The translations under genes were made by a program, and so were the position numbers. The notes below the pieces were generated by a model. That model did not search any database, was not told the DNA's origin, and saw nothing but the letters and a program-made list of their open reading frames with translations. From Clostridiales bacterium (lineage in GTDB: Bacteria; Bacillota; Clostridia; Christensenellales; UBA1242): 64,000 nucleotides of DNA. Positions 1 to 8,724 of this stretch are shown one piece after another. Position 1 is the first letter of the stretch; every line of letters starts with the position of its first letter. The DNA lies in NCBI GenBank assembly GCA_015055515.1, contig SVIC01000002.1, positions 62,001-126,000 on the forward strand, in the 5' to 3' direction.

Positions 1-286
1 TTTGCGATATTTGCTCTATTTTCTTTGCAAAAGCAACACTATCTAACGATTTTCCATTGACATCCAAGACAATATTGTATCCTTTTAGATACTTTTCAAA
101 TTTTAGACTTTCTTTCACCTTTACTTTTGCAATATCAGCAATACTTGCATTTTTTGCAATTTTTTCTTCTTCTAATTCGATGATATTTACATTATGATAC
201 TTTGATAGTCTCTTTATATATTCGTTGCATGCTTGTGTATAGAACTTCTCTTTAATATTTCCTATACAGAGAATATTAATTTTCAT
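1..286 (-). CDS. rlmH: 23S rRNA (pseudouridine1915-N3)-methyltransferase RlmH, 3' end cut by window edge
   Basis: The ATG at 286 overlaps the TAA of the upstream CPBP gene by one base (TAATG), so the two are translationally coupled. The first 95 codons are present. They begin MKINILCIGNIKEKF and contain the RlmH-like YIKRLSKY segment and IVLDVNGKSLDSVAFAKKI. RlmH is a small SPOUT methylase of about 155-160 residues that methylates pseudouridine 1915 in helix 69 of 23S rRNA on 70S ribosomes. The C-terminal knot with the SAM site lies outside the window, so function is inferred from the N-terminal half only. Confidence 0.88.
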   Translation of the reverse strand, partial: MKINILCIGNIKEKFYTQACNEYIKRLSKYHNVNIIELEEEKIAKNASIADIAKVKVKESLKFEKYLKGYNIVLDVNGKSLDSVAFAKKIEQISQ

Positions 287-1410
287 TACATCAACCCCCA
301 TATAAATGTTGATACCGTAATTATAGTACCTAATAACACCGACACTATTAGAAAAATATAGTCTCTTTTGTGAGCTTTATATATTTTATCCTGCTTTGGC
401 ATAAATATATCTATTGGATTTTTAATAGAGTTAAAATCCAGATTTAATTTCGTAGTACTCTCTACTAATTGCTTTATTTCATTTGAATCATAGACAATTG
501 GAGCATCCGATGTAGGATTGCCTTTGTTGTAAGCAGTATTAATGGCTTGCTCTACCTTTCTTATCATGGTATTCTCATACAATTTTTTTAATAATAAATA
601 CAGAACGAATATTAATAATATAGATCCTATTATTATAGAAAGCACTAATAAAAAGAAATTCATATTATAAATGCCAGAATAAACATTAGTAACAAAATTG
701 TTATAAGAAGCATTGTTATCCATTAGAAATGTATTAGTTATCGATATAAAATTATTTACGAAATGCACTATTATAGCTGGCCAAATATTCTTCGAAATTA
801 CTGAAATATAACCAATAATTACGCCCAGAATAATAGCATAAAACACTTGCACAATATTTAAGTGTATCAATCCGAACAATATTGAACTAATTATAATTGC
901 TTTATGAAAGCCAATATGCTTTGTTCCTTGCAGGCACATTCCCCTATGCAAGAATTCTTCACAGAATGCTGGGAGCAATGCTGTAGTAAATATTTGAGTA
1001 ATATAAGCGCCCAATGTCATTGTCCCACTACCACCACCACTTCTAAATCCAAACATAGTTATAATGCCATTAAATAATGTAGAAGTCATAATAGTAACTA
1101 CGTATAATACAATACCAAGTGCAAGTGATATAATTACAGTTTTGAAATTAATTTTATAGAAATTACAGGTATTAAATAATTGTCTAGGCTTAACCTTTAA
1201 CATTACACAATATAAGATCATTGGTAGGACAAATAAGCATATAACTTCAATTAATGTAGAGTATATAATATCTATAGCATTGTCAGATAATCCATTCAGC
1301 ATTCCAAGTGCGGATGAAATACGCACTCCAACAAACGCTACGAAAGCTATAAAATATATCATATAAGTCTTGTATACAGACTTTTTATTAGGCTCTGATA
1401 TGTATTTCAT
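286..1410 (-). CDS. CPBP (CAAX-like) family intramembrane metalloprotease
   Basis: A 374-residue polytopic membrane protein with the three motifs of the CPBP/ABI family: CEEFLHRG (EExxxR), FGLIHLN (FxxxH) and HFVNN (HxxxN). Together they form an intramembrane metal site. An ATG twelve bases upstream (1422) is also in frame. The ATG at 1410 is preferred because GGAG lies six bases before it and it follows the TGA of the previous gene without overlap. The C-terminus adds a roughly 100-residue soluble part and a last membrane segment. Substrate unknown; relatives act in peptide maturation or membrane-protein turnover. It sits between a second CPBP gene and rlmH. Confidence 0.85.
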   Translation of the reverse strand: MKYISEPNKKSVYKTYMIYFIAFVAFVGVRISSALGMLNGLSDNAIDIIYSTLIEVICLFVLPMILYCVMLKVKPRQLFNTCNFYKINFKTVIISLALGIVLYVVTIMTSTLFNGIITMFGFRSGGGSGTMTLGAYITQIFTTALLPAFCEEFLHRGMCLQGTKHIGFHKAIIISSILFGLIHLNIVQVFYAIILGVIIGYISVISKNIWPAIIVHFVNNFISITNTFLMDNNASYNNFVTNVYSGIYNMNFFLLVLSIIIGSILLIFVLYLLLKKLYENTMIRKVEQAINTAYNKGNPTSDAPIVYDSNEIKQLVESTTKLNLDFNSIKNPIDIFMPKQDKIYKAHKRDYIFLIVSVLLGTIITVSTFIWGLM

Positions 1411-1412
1411 AT

Positions 1413-2372
1413 TCAACTCCACATACTAATTGTAGTAAATATCCAAGATATTATTGCGATCGATACACCGCAGATTGCATAAAATTTTTCTGTAAATGTG
1501 TATTCACTTAAGTGTCTCGTCTTGTTTACATTTACATTTGCTTTTGCGATATATCTAAATATAATGTATAGCAGTAACACGCCTAGAATTGACAGCAATG
1601 TTGCTACAAATATATTAGTAAAGGACCAATTTGGAACAACCATGCCACCTGATTGCATGGTAAAATAATGAGATATTAAAACAATTGCATTATTTGTTAA
1701 ATGTGTGATTATTGGATATATTATATTTCCTGTAAAATTCATCACCAACGCTAATATTATGCCAATAATAAATTGATAGAATGTCTGTTGTAATGACCCA
1801 TGCATAATAGCGAAAAGAAGTGCAGATACAATCACTGCAAATCTCGTAGAGTTTTCTGACTTAAGACCAGTAAATATTATACCTCTAAATATTAAATCCT
1901 CGAATATTGCTGGCAACAACCCAAGCATAAGTATGTTAAGGAATAGAAATCCTATGTTATCTGTTCTTACATTAATGTTATCATCTGGATTAAAGCCAAT
2001 TAATTCTAATAACGTATCAAAAAGGTTAGATATATTAGAAAAAAAAGTTATACAGATCACTCCAATTAATATTGCAAATAAAATGTATTTTATTTTTATT
2101 TTTTTATTTAGTCCTATAGCTTGTCTTATATTGTATTGCTTGCCTCTATTCTGCCAAAAGAAAAGTAATGCAAAAACTGCAGGACTTAATAAACAAGTAA
2201 CATATGTATAATCTGGACTTTTACTAAATTCGGTATTGGCAATACCTGTTACAGATATAATTATAGTGAATATAAATGACACTAATATCTGAAAAAGGAA
2301 CATATTGAAATATGTCTTATAACTATCCAACATAGAATATTGAGATTTTATATTATATGAATTATTCTTCAT
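1413..2372 (-). CDS. CPBP family intramembrane metalloprotease, second copy
   Basis: A 319-residue membrane protein with about eight hydrophobic segments. The first family motif is EDLIFRG (ED instead of the usual EE), followed by FAIMHGS and HLTNN. The Glu-to-Asp change is conservative, and both metal-ligand His motifs are kept, so activity is plausible. The start codon overlaps the end of engB by 11 bases and has no clear Shine-Dalgarno sequence, so translation is probably coupled to engB. The neighbouring CPBP gene is only distantly similar outside the motifs. Substrate unknown. Confidence 0.82.
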   Translation of the reverse strand: MKNNSYNIKSQYSMLDSYKTYFNMFLFQILVSFIFTIIISVTGIANTEFSKSPDYTYVTCLLSPAVFALLFFWQNRGKQYNIRQAIGLNKKIKIKYILFAILIGVICITFFSNISNLFDTLLELIGFNPDDNINVRTDNIGFLFLNILMLGLLPAIFEDLIFRGIIFTGLKSENSTRFAVIVSALLFAIMHGSLQQTFYQFIIGIILALVMNFTGNIIYPIITHLTNNAIVLISHYFTMQSGGMVVPNWSFTNIFVATLLSILGVLLLYIIFRYIAKANVNVNKTRHLSEYTFTEKFYAICGVSIAIISWIFTTISMWS

Positions 2373-2949
2373 TTATAAACTGCTCGAACTTAATCAATAT
2401 TTCTTCTTTGCCAGACTTATTCTTGGCGCTAGACATTAATATGTTGTCTACACCCATAGCTAGACTATTTGCAAGCTTCAACTTGGCGTTATTTTGCTGT
2501 GCTTTTGACATTTTGTCGCACTTTGTAGCGATAAGAATATATGGAATTCTAAAATATTCCAGATAATTCATCATGCTTTTATCTAGCTCGCTTGCTTCTA
2601 ATCGGCTATCTACCAATATACATACTAATTTAAGATCTTCTGATTTAGTTAGAAAATCCCCCAGTATTGTATCCCACTTCGCACTCTCACTCCTATTCAA
2701 CTTAGCAAAACCATAGCCTGGAAGGTCTACAAAATACATATTATCATTAATTTGAAAATAATTTATCAGTCTAGTTCTACCAGGAGTACTACTAGTTCTA
2801 GCCATACTCTTATTGTTAACTAAAAAATTAAGTAATGAACTCTTTCCTACATTACTCCTTCCAACAAATGCTATTATAGGCTTTCCATCATTTATTATCT
2901 CTGCGCCATTTGCTACGCTTTTTACAAATTTACAACTAGTTATTCTCAT
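2362..2949 (-). CDS. engB: ribosome biogenesis GTPase EngB/YsxC
   Basis: A 195-residue single-domain TRAFAC GTPase, the usual length for the family. The P-loop is GRSNVGKS (residues 30-37), followed by switch I STPGRTR, DLPGYG (75-80), ATKCDK for guanine recognition and SSAKNKSG near the end. The family is required for late 50S subunit assembly. In Bacillus it follows lon; here no lon gene is present and engB instead heads a cluster with two CPBP protease genes and rlmH. No strong Shine-Dalgarno is visible before the ATG, which is otherwise the only start consistent with the family's short N-terminus. Confidence 0.95.
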   Translation of the reverse strand: MRITSCKFVKSVANGAEIINDGKPIIAFVGRSNVGKSSLLNFLVNNKSMARTSSTPGRTRLINYFQINDNMYFVDLPGYGFAKLNRSESAKWDTILGDFLTKSEDLKLVCILVDSRLEASELDKSMMNYLEYFRIPYILIATKCDKMSKAQQNNAKLKLANSLAMGVDNILMSSAKNKSGKEEILIKFEQFINEE

Positions 2950-3035
2950 ATTAGGAAGATATCACACTCATCATCTTTTGTCAAATCATATCAACATCTA
3001 TAATAATTTAATTAAGTAATTTAGTGAGATACGAT

Positions 3036-3064
3036 GAAAAAGGATGTATCAGTGATACATCCTT
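3036..3064 (-). terminator. rho-independent terminator after the 67-aa gene
   Basis: A perfect 11-bp stem (3040-3050 with 3054-3064, loop AGT) is followed on the minus strand by TTTT. It lies about 40 bases beyond the stop of the Cys/Gly-rich gene and separates it from engB. Confidence 0.8.
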
Positions 3065-3101
3065 AATATATAATGTTAACTATGTGTAAATATGTAGATT
3101 A

Positions 3102-3305
3102 TTAATATTTGTTACCGCAACCGCAGCAGTTTAATAATAACAATAATAGTATAATACTACTACAACAATTGTCATCACCGCCAAATCCCATATTGCAGTT
3201 ACCGCATAATAATAGTATTAATATTAACAAGCAGCAATCGTTGTCTTTGGCAACGTGACCGCCACCACCACAACCGCATCCGCCATGATTATTACCGAAA
3301 AACAT
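3102..3305 (-). CDS. small Cys/Gly-rich hydrophobic protein, unknown function
   Basis: A 67-residue protein with a strong ribosome site (AGGAGG nine bases before ATG) and its own terminator, so it is a real monocistronic gene. It starts with HGGCGCGGGG, then has two Leu/Ile runs (CCLLILILLLCGN and CCSSIILLLLLLNCC) framed by Cys pairs, and ends CCGCGNKY. About ten cysteines in 67 residues suggest disulfide cross-linking or metal binding. Similar short Gly/Cys proteins in Clostridia are often assigned to the spore coat; that is only an analogy here. Confidence 0.72.
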   Translation of the reverse strand: MFFGNNHGGCGCGGGGHVAKDNDCCLLILILLLCGNCNMGFGGDDNCCSSIILLLLLLNCCGCGNKY

Positions 3306-3410
3306 CAGATGTGTCCTCCTATATGAAATTAAAAAGCACCAATTTATGTAAACAGCTGTTATATTGTTTTGCTTTTCTACTTCATAATATGCAGAGTACT
3401 AGATTTTGTG

Positions 3411-4979
3411 CTACTTATTATTAAAAAATTTTATAATTTTATTTTTAAGATTTTCTATACCTATATTTTGCTTTACAGATATAACAACTCCATCATTTAA
3501 CTTATTTTCGAAGTCAGATATATTAACCTTATCTACCTTGTTATATACTTTTATAATTGGCACAGTTGATCCTAATTTTTGCAACACATCAATAGATACA
3601 TTCATTTGCATCTCGTAATCTGGATTAGATATATCGATAACAAGCAGTAGCAGATCGGAATATATACATTCTTCTAATGTACTACTAAATGCTTCAATAA
3701 ATTCATGCGGCAGATTACTGATAAATCCAACGGTGTCGGTAAATACTATCTCTTTCCCTTTTCCCATCCATACCTTTCTGGATGTAGTATCTAGGGTCGC
3801 AAATAATTCATCTTTTGCGTATATATTATCTTTTGCAAGTAAATTTAGCAGGCTACTTTTACCACTATTAGTGTATCCTACTATAGATACTGTTGGATTG
3901 GTATTACTTTGCCTATTTTTTCTATTTAATTCTCTGTGCTTCTTTAGTTTTTCTAACTCAGCAGATTTTTTTAATATATTAGCTTCTACAACCCGCCTAT
4001 TCATCTCCAATTTGGTCTCTCCAGGTCCTCTCATGCCTACTCCACCGCCATATCTGTTGGATGTATTAACATATGATTTTAACCTAGGTAGCATATATTT
4101 CAATTGAGCCAATTCTACTTGCAGTTTACCTTCATTGGTTCGAGCGCGCTTTGCAAATATGTCTAAAATTAGCATACTTCTATCTATTACTTTTACATTT
4201 AGATAATCAGATAAATTACTTTGCTTACTGCTAGACAATTCGTTTTCAAATATAACTAAATTAGCATCTGTTTTCGCTATCAAATCTTTTAGTTCTTCCA
4301 CTTTACCAGAGCCCAATAAGAATTTTGGATCGGGAGCAATCTTGTTTTGGGTTAAAACCCCCACTACTTCTATACTATCTGTAGAACATAGACCTTTTAA
4401 TTCTTCCACTGATTCGGTCATATTAATGATTGATCGTTTGATATCTACAGCCACTAATATCGCCTTGTCTTTTTCTGACTTGGTGTCGATAAGTTTTGTA
4501 GCATTTTTCTTCTCTCTTGCGATCTTATCATTAATTTTGTCCATTATGCCATATTTATTAATATACCCTGCATAATCATAATGCTCATTACATATTTTAC
4601 CCGAATCCAAATATGCTATATCAAAAGACCCTATACCGTTATCCATAACAGATACAGCAATAATATAATCCGGATTGTTTTTCTGTAAGAACAACATATC
4701 TTTCTCGCTTAATGTAGAAGGCGCAAAAGGATGTGTATGAATAATACGCATATTATGGCTATCAATATTAATTTCTACACTGCCAGATTGGCTATCACTT
4801 ACCCTGATATCTAATATTTCACCCTTTCTATTAGAAATTACAGCAATTTCTAATTTTTCTATTCGTGAAATATCACATATATCGCTTAAGAGTTTTTCAT
4901 CTATTAGAGTATCTTTTGTATATATTTTTCCTATATATGATTGTAGTAAGTCTTTATATTTTTGTTTTATTTCTTTCAT
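3411..4979 (-). CDS. hflX: GTPase HflX with N-terminal JAMM-motif extension
   Basis: A 522-residue protein. The core from about residue 170 is HflX: nucleotide-independent N-domain, the GGGVGMRGPGETKLE segment (311-325), P-loop GYTNSGKS (368-375), DTVGF and NKVD. HflX splits stalled or stressed 70S ribosomes. Residues 1-165 are extra compared with the short form. They contain HTHPFAPSTLSEKD (81-94), which matches the JAMM pattern HxH-x7-S-x2-D exactly, and E44 in LEIAVI aligns with the usual upstream glutamate. This suggests a RadC/JAB-like domain, known to me only as a feature of long clostridial HflX proteins. AGGA precedes the ATG; it is the last gene of an operon with the 271-aa membrane protein. 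Confidence 0.93.
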   Translation of the reverse strand: MKEIKQKYKDLLQSYIGKIYTKDTLIDEKLLSDICDISRIEKLEIAVISNRKGEILDIRVSDSQSGSVEINIDSHNMRIIHTHPFAPSTLSEKDMLFLQKNNPDYIIAVSVMDNGIGSFDIAYLDSGKICNEHYDYAGYINKYGIMDKINDKIAREKKNATKLIDTKSEKDKAILVAVDIKRSIINMTESVEELKGLCSTDSIEVVGVLTQNKIAPDPKFLLGSGKVEELKDLIAKTDANLVIFENELSSSKQSNLSDYLNVKVIDRSMLILDIFAKRARTNEGKLQVELAQLKYMLPRLKSYVNTSNRYGGGVGMRGPGETKLEMNRRVVEANILKKSAELEKLKKHRELNRKNRQSNTNPTVSIVGYTNSGKSSLLNLLAKDNIYAKDELFATLDTTSRKVWMGKGKEIVFTDTVGFISNLPHEFIEAFSSTLEECIYSDLLLLVIDISNPDYEMQMNVSIDVLQKLGSTVPIIKVYNKVDKVNISDFENKLNDGVVISVKQNIGIENLKNKIIKFFNNK

Positions 4980-4988
4980 TTCTTTTTC

Positions 4989-5804
4989 CTAAATAAGTTC
5001 AGAAATCTTGTTATTAATATCAGTAATTACATTTGTAATAGTATCTTTTATCTCATCTGAAATAACATCATTTTCTATATTTATGTCTATTTCTAATATA
5101 TTTGATCCCACAAGTAGTATTCTTCTATAGAAATTAACTAGGTAAATATTATCTATTCCAGACTGCTCCTCTAAGATAGATCTATAACTTTCTAAGTTGT
5201 TGTAATATGTACATAATAATCCTAAGATTGAGTTATCTCCACCATCTACAAAATAAGTATAAGATTTAACGCAAGTCAGCATAGTAGACATATAATAATT
5301 ATCAGGCTGTAAATAATTAATGTTTTTACCTATATTTGCCTGTAAATTCTCTTTGACTATCGTAACTGCTTGATTTGTCTCATTACATAGAAACAAAGCC
5401 TTAACTAATTTACACTTATAATAATTATCTTCATCTATTAACGAGCTTTTAGTCAATACGTCAATATTACTATTGTAATTCGTTCTATTAAGATAATTGA
5501 TGTAATCGGCATACCTTTCGTTTTGTTGCATTAAGGAATAATCTTCTATATACGACATATAATCAGATATCTCCAGATCAATGTTGCAAGCCTTTGCAAC
5601 ATAATTGATATCTAAGGACCTATTGTATTCTGACATATATAGATTAGACGCAATCTTTTTTAGCCCCATATTATAGCAAATATTAGCTGAAAAACCGCTA
5701 AAACAAGATAAAAGTATGCTTATTGCAATAATAAACACAAAAATTAATACTAACAAAGTAAATAAAATAACTTTTATAACCGATTTCTTATTTGACTTTT
5801 CCAT
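4989..5804 (-). CDS. single-pass membrane protein, unknown function
   Basis: A 271-residue protein with one strong membrane segment at about residues 10-35 after a short Lys-rich start, which predicts an N-in anchor with the rest outside. The remainder is helical in character (many Tyr, Asn, Leu and Ile), with spacing that could reflect TPR-like repeats, but no motif was recognised. It ends nine bases before hflX and probably shares its transcript. Its secretion suggests an envelope role rather than a ribosome role. Confidence 0.7.
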   Translation of the reverse strand: MEKSNKKSVIKVILFTLLVLIFVFIIAISILLSCFSGFSANICYNMGLKKIASNLYMSEYNRSLDINYVAKACNIDLEISDYMSYIEDYSLMQQNERYADYINYLNRTNYNSNIDVLTKSSLIDEDNYYKCKLVKALFLCNETNQAVTIVKENLQANIGKNINYLQPDNYYMSTMLTCVKSYTYFVDGGDNSILGLLCTYYNNLESYRSILEEQSGIDNIYLVNFYRRILLVGSNILEIDINIENDVISDEIKDTITNVITDINNKISELI

Positions 5805-5869
5805 ATATTAGATTATACAAAAAAAATATCACAAAGACAACTTATTTGCTTTATGATATTTTTGTATTT

Positions 5870-6559
5870 CTATTTTATACTTTTGGCTAATATTTCTCCA
5901 GTCAATGGGTTAATTATCTCAGAGATGGTTGTTCCATTTGTAGCATATATCTGAACATACCAGTAATATTCACCTTTGTTATCTGTATTGTTCACAATCT
6001 TGATATAACACTCTGCATCCAATTTGTTGTTATTTATAAATTGCTTTATATATTCTTTCATATCATTACATACTATTTTCAAAGCATTTAGACCATCATA
6101 TTTCCACCCAATATTCGCTTTTGATAATTCCACATGTTTTTCATTATTATCTATGCTGAAGGTAATATCTAGATTATCTAAATCCCTCGCATCTATGTTA
6201 AGATCTACAACAAAACTATTATCATATGGATTATTAAGCATTTCGCCACTGTACTCTATCTCATTTATCACAGCTTTATATGTCACAGTTCTCTCGTTAT
6301 ATCCATAGTTTTTGTCAGTAAAATTTAATTTAATAATTGCAAAATCTACCAATTCACTCTGTGTTCCATTCATTGAATAGTCGCTTTCACGCTCTCCTGA
6401 CATAAATGTTACCGACATATCATCATCATAGAAATCCAGCAAATTATATCTAATCTCAGATATATTTTCCTTTGCAATATTATAAGTATTATCTATACAA
6501 CTAACAAGCATTAGACTAACGAACATCATAATGCATATAAAAAAATAAAACTTCTTCAT
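5870..6559 (-). CDS. putative lipoprotein, unknown function
   Basis: A 229-residue protein with a type II signal peptide: MKK start, hydrophobic core, and lipobox LVSC with Cys 21 as the lipidation site. The mature part is Asp/Asn/Tyr-rich with beta-strand-like stretches; the C-terminal third (YYWYVQIYATNG...INPLTGEIL) resembles a PepSY-like strand pattern, but this is weak. AGGAG and GAGG precede the ATG. It lies 65 bases upstream of the single-pass membrane protein, so the pair may act together at the cell surface. Confidence 0.7.
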   Translation of the reverse strand: MKKFYFFICIMMFVSLMLVSCIDNTYNIAKENISEIRYNLLDFYDDDMSVTFMSGERESDYSMNGTQSELVDFAIIKLNFTDKNYGYNERTVTYKAVINEIEYSGEMLNNPYDNSFVVDLNIDARDLDNLDITFSIDNNEKHVELSKANIGWKYDGLNALKIVCNDMKEYIKQFINNNKLDAECYIKIVNNTDNKGEYYWYVQIYATNGTTISEIINPLTGEILAKSIK

Positions 6560-6604
6560 ACCTCACTCCTATGAGATTATATGAGAAGTTCTATTATAAT
6601 ATGA

Positions 6605-7033
6605 CTAAATATCAAGTAATTTTAGCCTTGCATTGTGTCTACCACCTTCAAATGGTGTTGAAAGGAAAGTATCAATCATTTTCTTTGCTTTGCTTATTTT
6701 TATTGAATTACCCGCCAGTACAAGAACGTTTATATCATCATCATTCCTTGCTAGAAAAGTAGTCTTTACATCATGACACACTCCCGCTCTTATTCCTTTG
6801 TACCTATTGGCTCTCATACATATTCCTATACCCGTACCACAGCAAAATATTCCTTTGGCATTCTTTAGTTCAAGCATTTTCTCACAGCCCTGCATTGCAT
6901 ATTCAGCATAATTATCCGCCTTGTCATACTCTTTGCTGGCATATTCTATATATTCTATATTCTTCTTGTCTAGATACTTCTTGATCTCTAGCATTATATT
7001 ATATCCCCTGTGATCGTAAGCCAATACTATCAT
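6605..7033 (-). CDS. rpiB: ribose-5-phosphate isomerase B
   Basis: A 142-residue RpiB/LacAB-type sugar isomerase interconverting ribose 5-phosphate and ribulose 5-phosphate. The active-site segment CCGTGIG (64-70) has the catalytic Cys 65, with D7/H8 in AYDHRG and H101-region phosphate contacts in CHDVKT. Length is normal for the family. GGAG lies five bases before ATG. It follows spoVM and rpe, so two pentose-phosphate steps are encoded together. Confidence 0.93.
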   Translation of the reverse strand: MIVLAYDHRGYNIMLEIKKYLDKKNIEYIEYASKEYDKADNYAEYAMQGCEKMLELKNAKGIFCCGTGIGICMRANRYKGIRAGVCHDVKTTFLARNDDDINVLVLAGNSIKISKAKKMIDTFLSTPFEGGRHNARLKLLDI

Positions 7034-7045
7034 TATAACTCCATC

Positions 7046-7123
7046 CTATTCTAAATGTTTTCTAAATATTAATCTAAGCAGCCCTGCTAAAAACTTAGGA
7101 CACTTAAAACAAATTATCCTCAT
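7046..7123 (-). CDS. spoVM: stage V sporulation protein SpoVM
   Basis: A 25-codon gene with AAGGAG five bases before its ATG. The peptide keeps the SpoVM pattern: K7, P9-K10-F11-L12, G14 and R17 (segment KCPKFLAGLLRLIF). It aligns without gaps to the 26-residue Bacillus SpoVM, an amphipathic helix that marks the convex forespore membrane and anchors SpoIVA. The position, directly after rsgA-rpe, is the same as in Bacillus. The unusual residues are Cys 5 and Cys 8 and an extra basic tail (RKHLE). Produced in the mother cell in known species; no SigE-type promoter could be defined. Confidence 0.85.
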   Translation of the reverse strand: MRIICFKCPKFLAGLLRLIFRKHLE

Positions 7124-7174
7124 ATACACTCCTTATAATCTAGGAATATATATGATTTTTATAGTCTATGTGTG

Positions 7175-7852
7175 CTAAATATTAGATTTTCTTCTGTACA
7201 TCATTTTAGACTTCTTAAATATTGCACTCTTATCTCTGGCAAGATACATAGCATTGCCCATAACCAGTATATCCGCCCCTGCATCTACTACTTGTTGCAT
7301 ATTATTCTCATTTATACCACCATCTACCTCAATCTTAATATTAAGATTTTGAGAATCAATAATAGTTCTTAATTCTTTTATCTTCTCATATGTAGATTCA
7401 TTAAATGTTTGACCACTCATGCCTGGCTCTACACTCATTATTAATACCAAATCAAATAGTGGCAATAATTTCTTAATACGTTCAATAGGCGTATTAGGCT
7501 TAATTGAGATACCCATTAATTTCTTATTATTTCTAATGTAATTTGACATTTTTATAATATTTTGAACACTATTATATGCTTCATAATGTGTAGTTATATA
7601 TGTCGCTGGCAAATGCATATATTTCTGAACATTTGTCATTGGCTCTACCATCATTAAATGCACATCCATGCCAATTGTAGTTCTACTCGCGATATCATCT
7701 AATAATGCAACATCTAAGCAGTGATTACCTACAAATATGCCGTCCATTACATCACAGTGAATAAATTCTGCCCCAGCTGATTGTAATACAGATATGTAAT
7801 CTAATAATTGGTCCTCGGGGCTAGGATTGGTACTAGGGAATATTTTAATCAT
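7175..7852 (-). CDS. rpe: ribulose-phosphate 3-epimerase
   Basis: A 225-residue TIM-barrel enzyme interconverting ribulose and xylulose 5-phosphate. Family features are FIHCDVMDG (metal His and catalytic Asp), DVHLMM with the second metal His, and EVDGGI with the second catalytic Asp. The phosphate loop reads SVEPGMSGQ rather than the common SVNPGFGGQ, and the start reads PSTNPSPEDQ rather than PSIL, so it is a divergent member with the catalytic set intact. The start overlaps rsgA by eight bases, indicating coupled translation. Confidence 0.92.
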   Translation of the reverse strand: MIKIFPSTNPSPEDQLLDYISVLQSAGAEFIHCDVMDGIFVGNHCLDVALLDDIASRTTIGMDVHLMMVEPMTNVQKYMHLPATYITTHYEAYNSVQNIIKMSNYIRNNKKLMGISIKPNTPIERIKKLLPLFDLVLIMSVEPGMSGQTFNESTYEKIKELRTIIDSQNLNIKIEVDGGINENNMQQVVDAGADILVMGNAMYLARDKSAIFKKSKMMYRRKSNI

Positions 7853-8684
7853 ATTTTTTTCTCCATTTTTCTTTTAGCAAATTATATAACTGCACATATC
7901 TCTTATATCTTAGATCGTTTATTTTATTTTCTTTCACTAGTTTTGCTATCATACAGTCTTTATCATCAATATTAGTATGATCACAATTAGTATATTTGCA
8001 CTTACCAATTTTGTCAAATTCTTTGTAATACTTACCCAAATCTTCAGGTTCTATGTCTATATTAAGATCTAGCATGCTAAATCCAGGCGTATCCGCTATC
8101 TTAATATCATCTACTACATATATTTCACTGTGTCTAGTGGTGTGCTTACCTCTATTGATTTTTCTACTAAGACCATTGGTCTTTAATTTCAATTTAGGAC
8201 TAATGGCGTTCAATATAGTACTTTTACCTACTGCACTTTGTCCTGCAAAAGCAGACAACATACCATTCAGTTTTTTCCTTAATTCATCTATACCAATACC
8301 ATTAGTACCACTTACACATATTATGTCTGATACGGCATCTGAATACTGCTTTTTTATATCCAATATTTCATCTTCTGTATACAAATCCACTTTGTTTATT
8401 ACTATAAATGGTACTATATTGTTGATATAACAATATACTAATAATTTATCTACTAATAAATAATCTGTTTTTGGCACTTTGGAAAATATAATGAATAATT
8501 GATCTAGATTCGCTATAGGCGGTCTAATTAACACATTTCTTCTTGGCAGAACTTTGCTTACTACTTGTTTTTCTCCATAATCATTAGGAATTAAATCAAC
8601 GTAATCACCTACTAGAATTTTTGATCTCTTTGCATTGCCAGAAGGTATGCAAGATATTTCTTCATCATTGCATAGTGCTGTCAT
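7845..8684 (-). CDS. rsgA: ribosome small subunit maturation GTPase RsgA
   Basis: A circularly permuted GTPase: NKVD (97-100) comes before the P-loop GQSAVGKS (148-155) and DTPG (198-201). A C-terminal zinc site has C229, C234, H236 and C244. RsgA checks 30S maturation. Coordinates use the first ATG, but that start cuts the N-terminal OB fold: codons upstream read IEAQILKILNGN, matching the missing first strand, and continue to four bases after the rlmN stop with no ATG, GTG or TTG. An ATC codon at 8720, eight to nine bases after AGAAGGA, is the likely true start (291 residues). Confidence 0.93.
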   Translation of the reverse strand: MTALCNDEEISCIPSGNAKRSKILVGDYVDLIPNDYGEKQVVSKVLPRRNVLIRPPIANLDQLFIIFSKVPKTDYLLVDKLLVYCYINNIVPFIVINKVDLYTEDEILDIKKQYSDAVSDIICVSGTNGIGIDELRKKLNGMLSAFAGQSAVGKSTILNAISPKLKLKTNGLSRKINRGKHTTRHSEIYVVDDIKIADTPGFSMLDLNIDIEPEDLGKYYKEFDKIGKCKYTNCDHTNIDDKDCMIAKLVKENKINDLRYKRYVQLYNLLKEKWRKKYD

Positions 8685-8724
8685 GTTCCCATTTAAGATC
8701 TTTAATATTTGTGCTTCGATAGTT

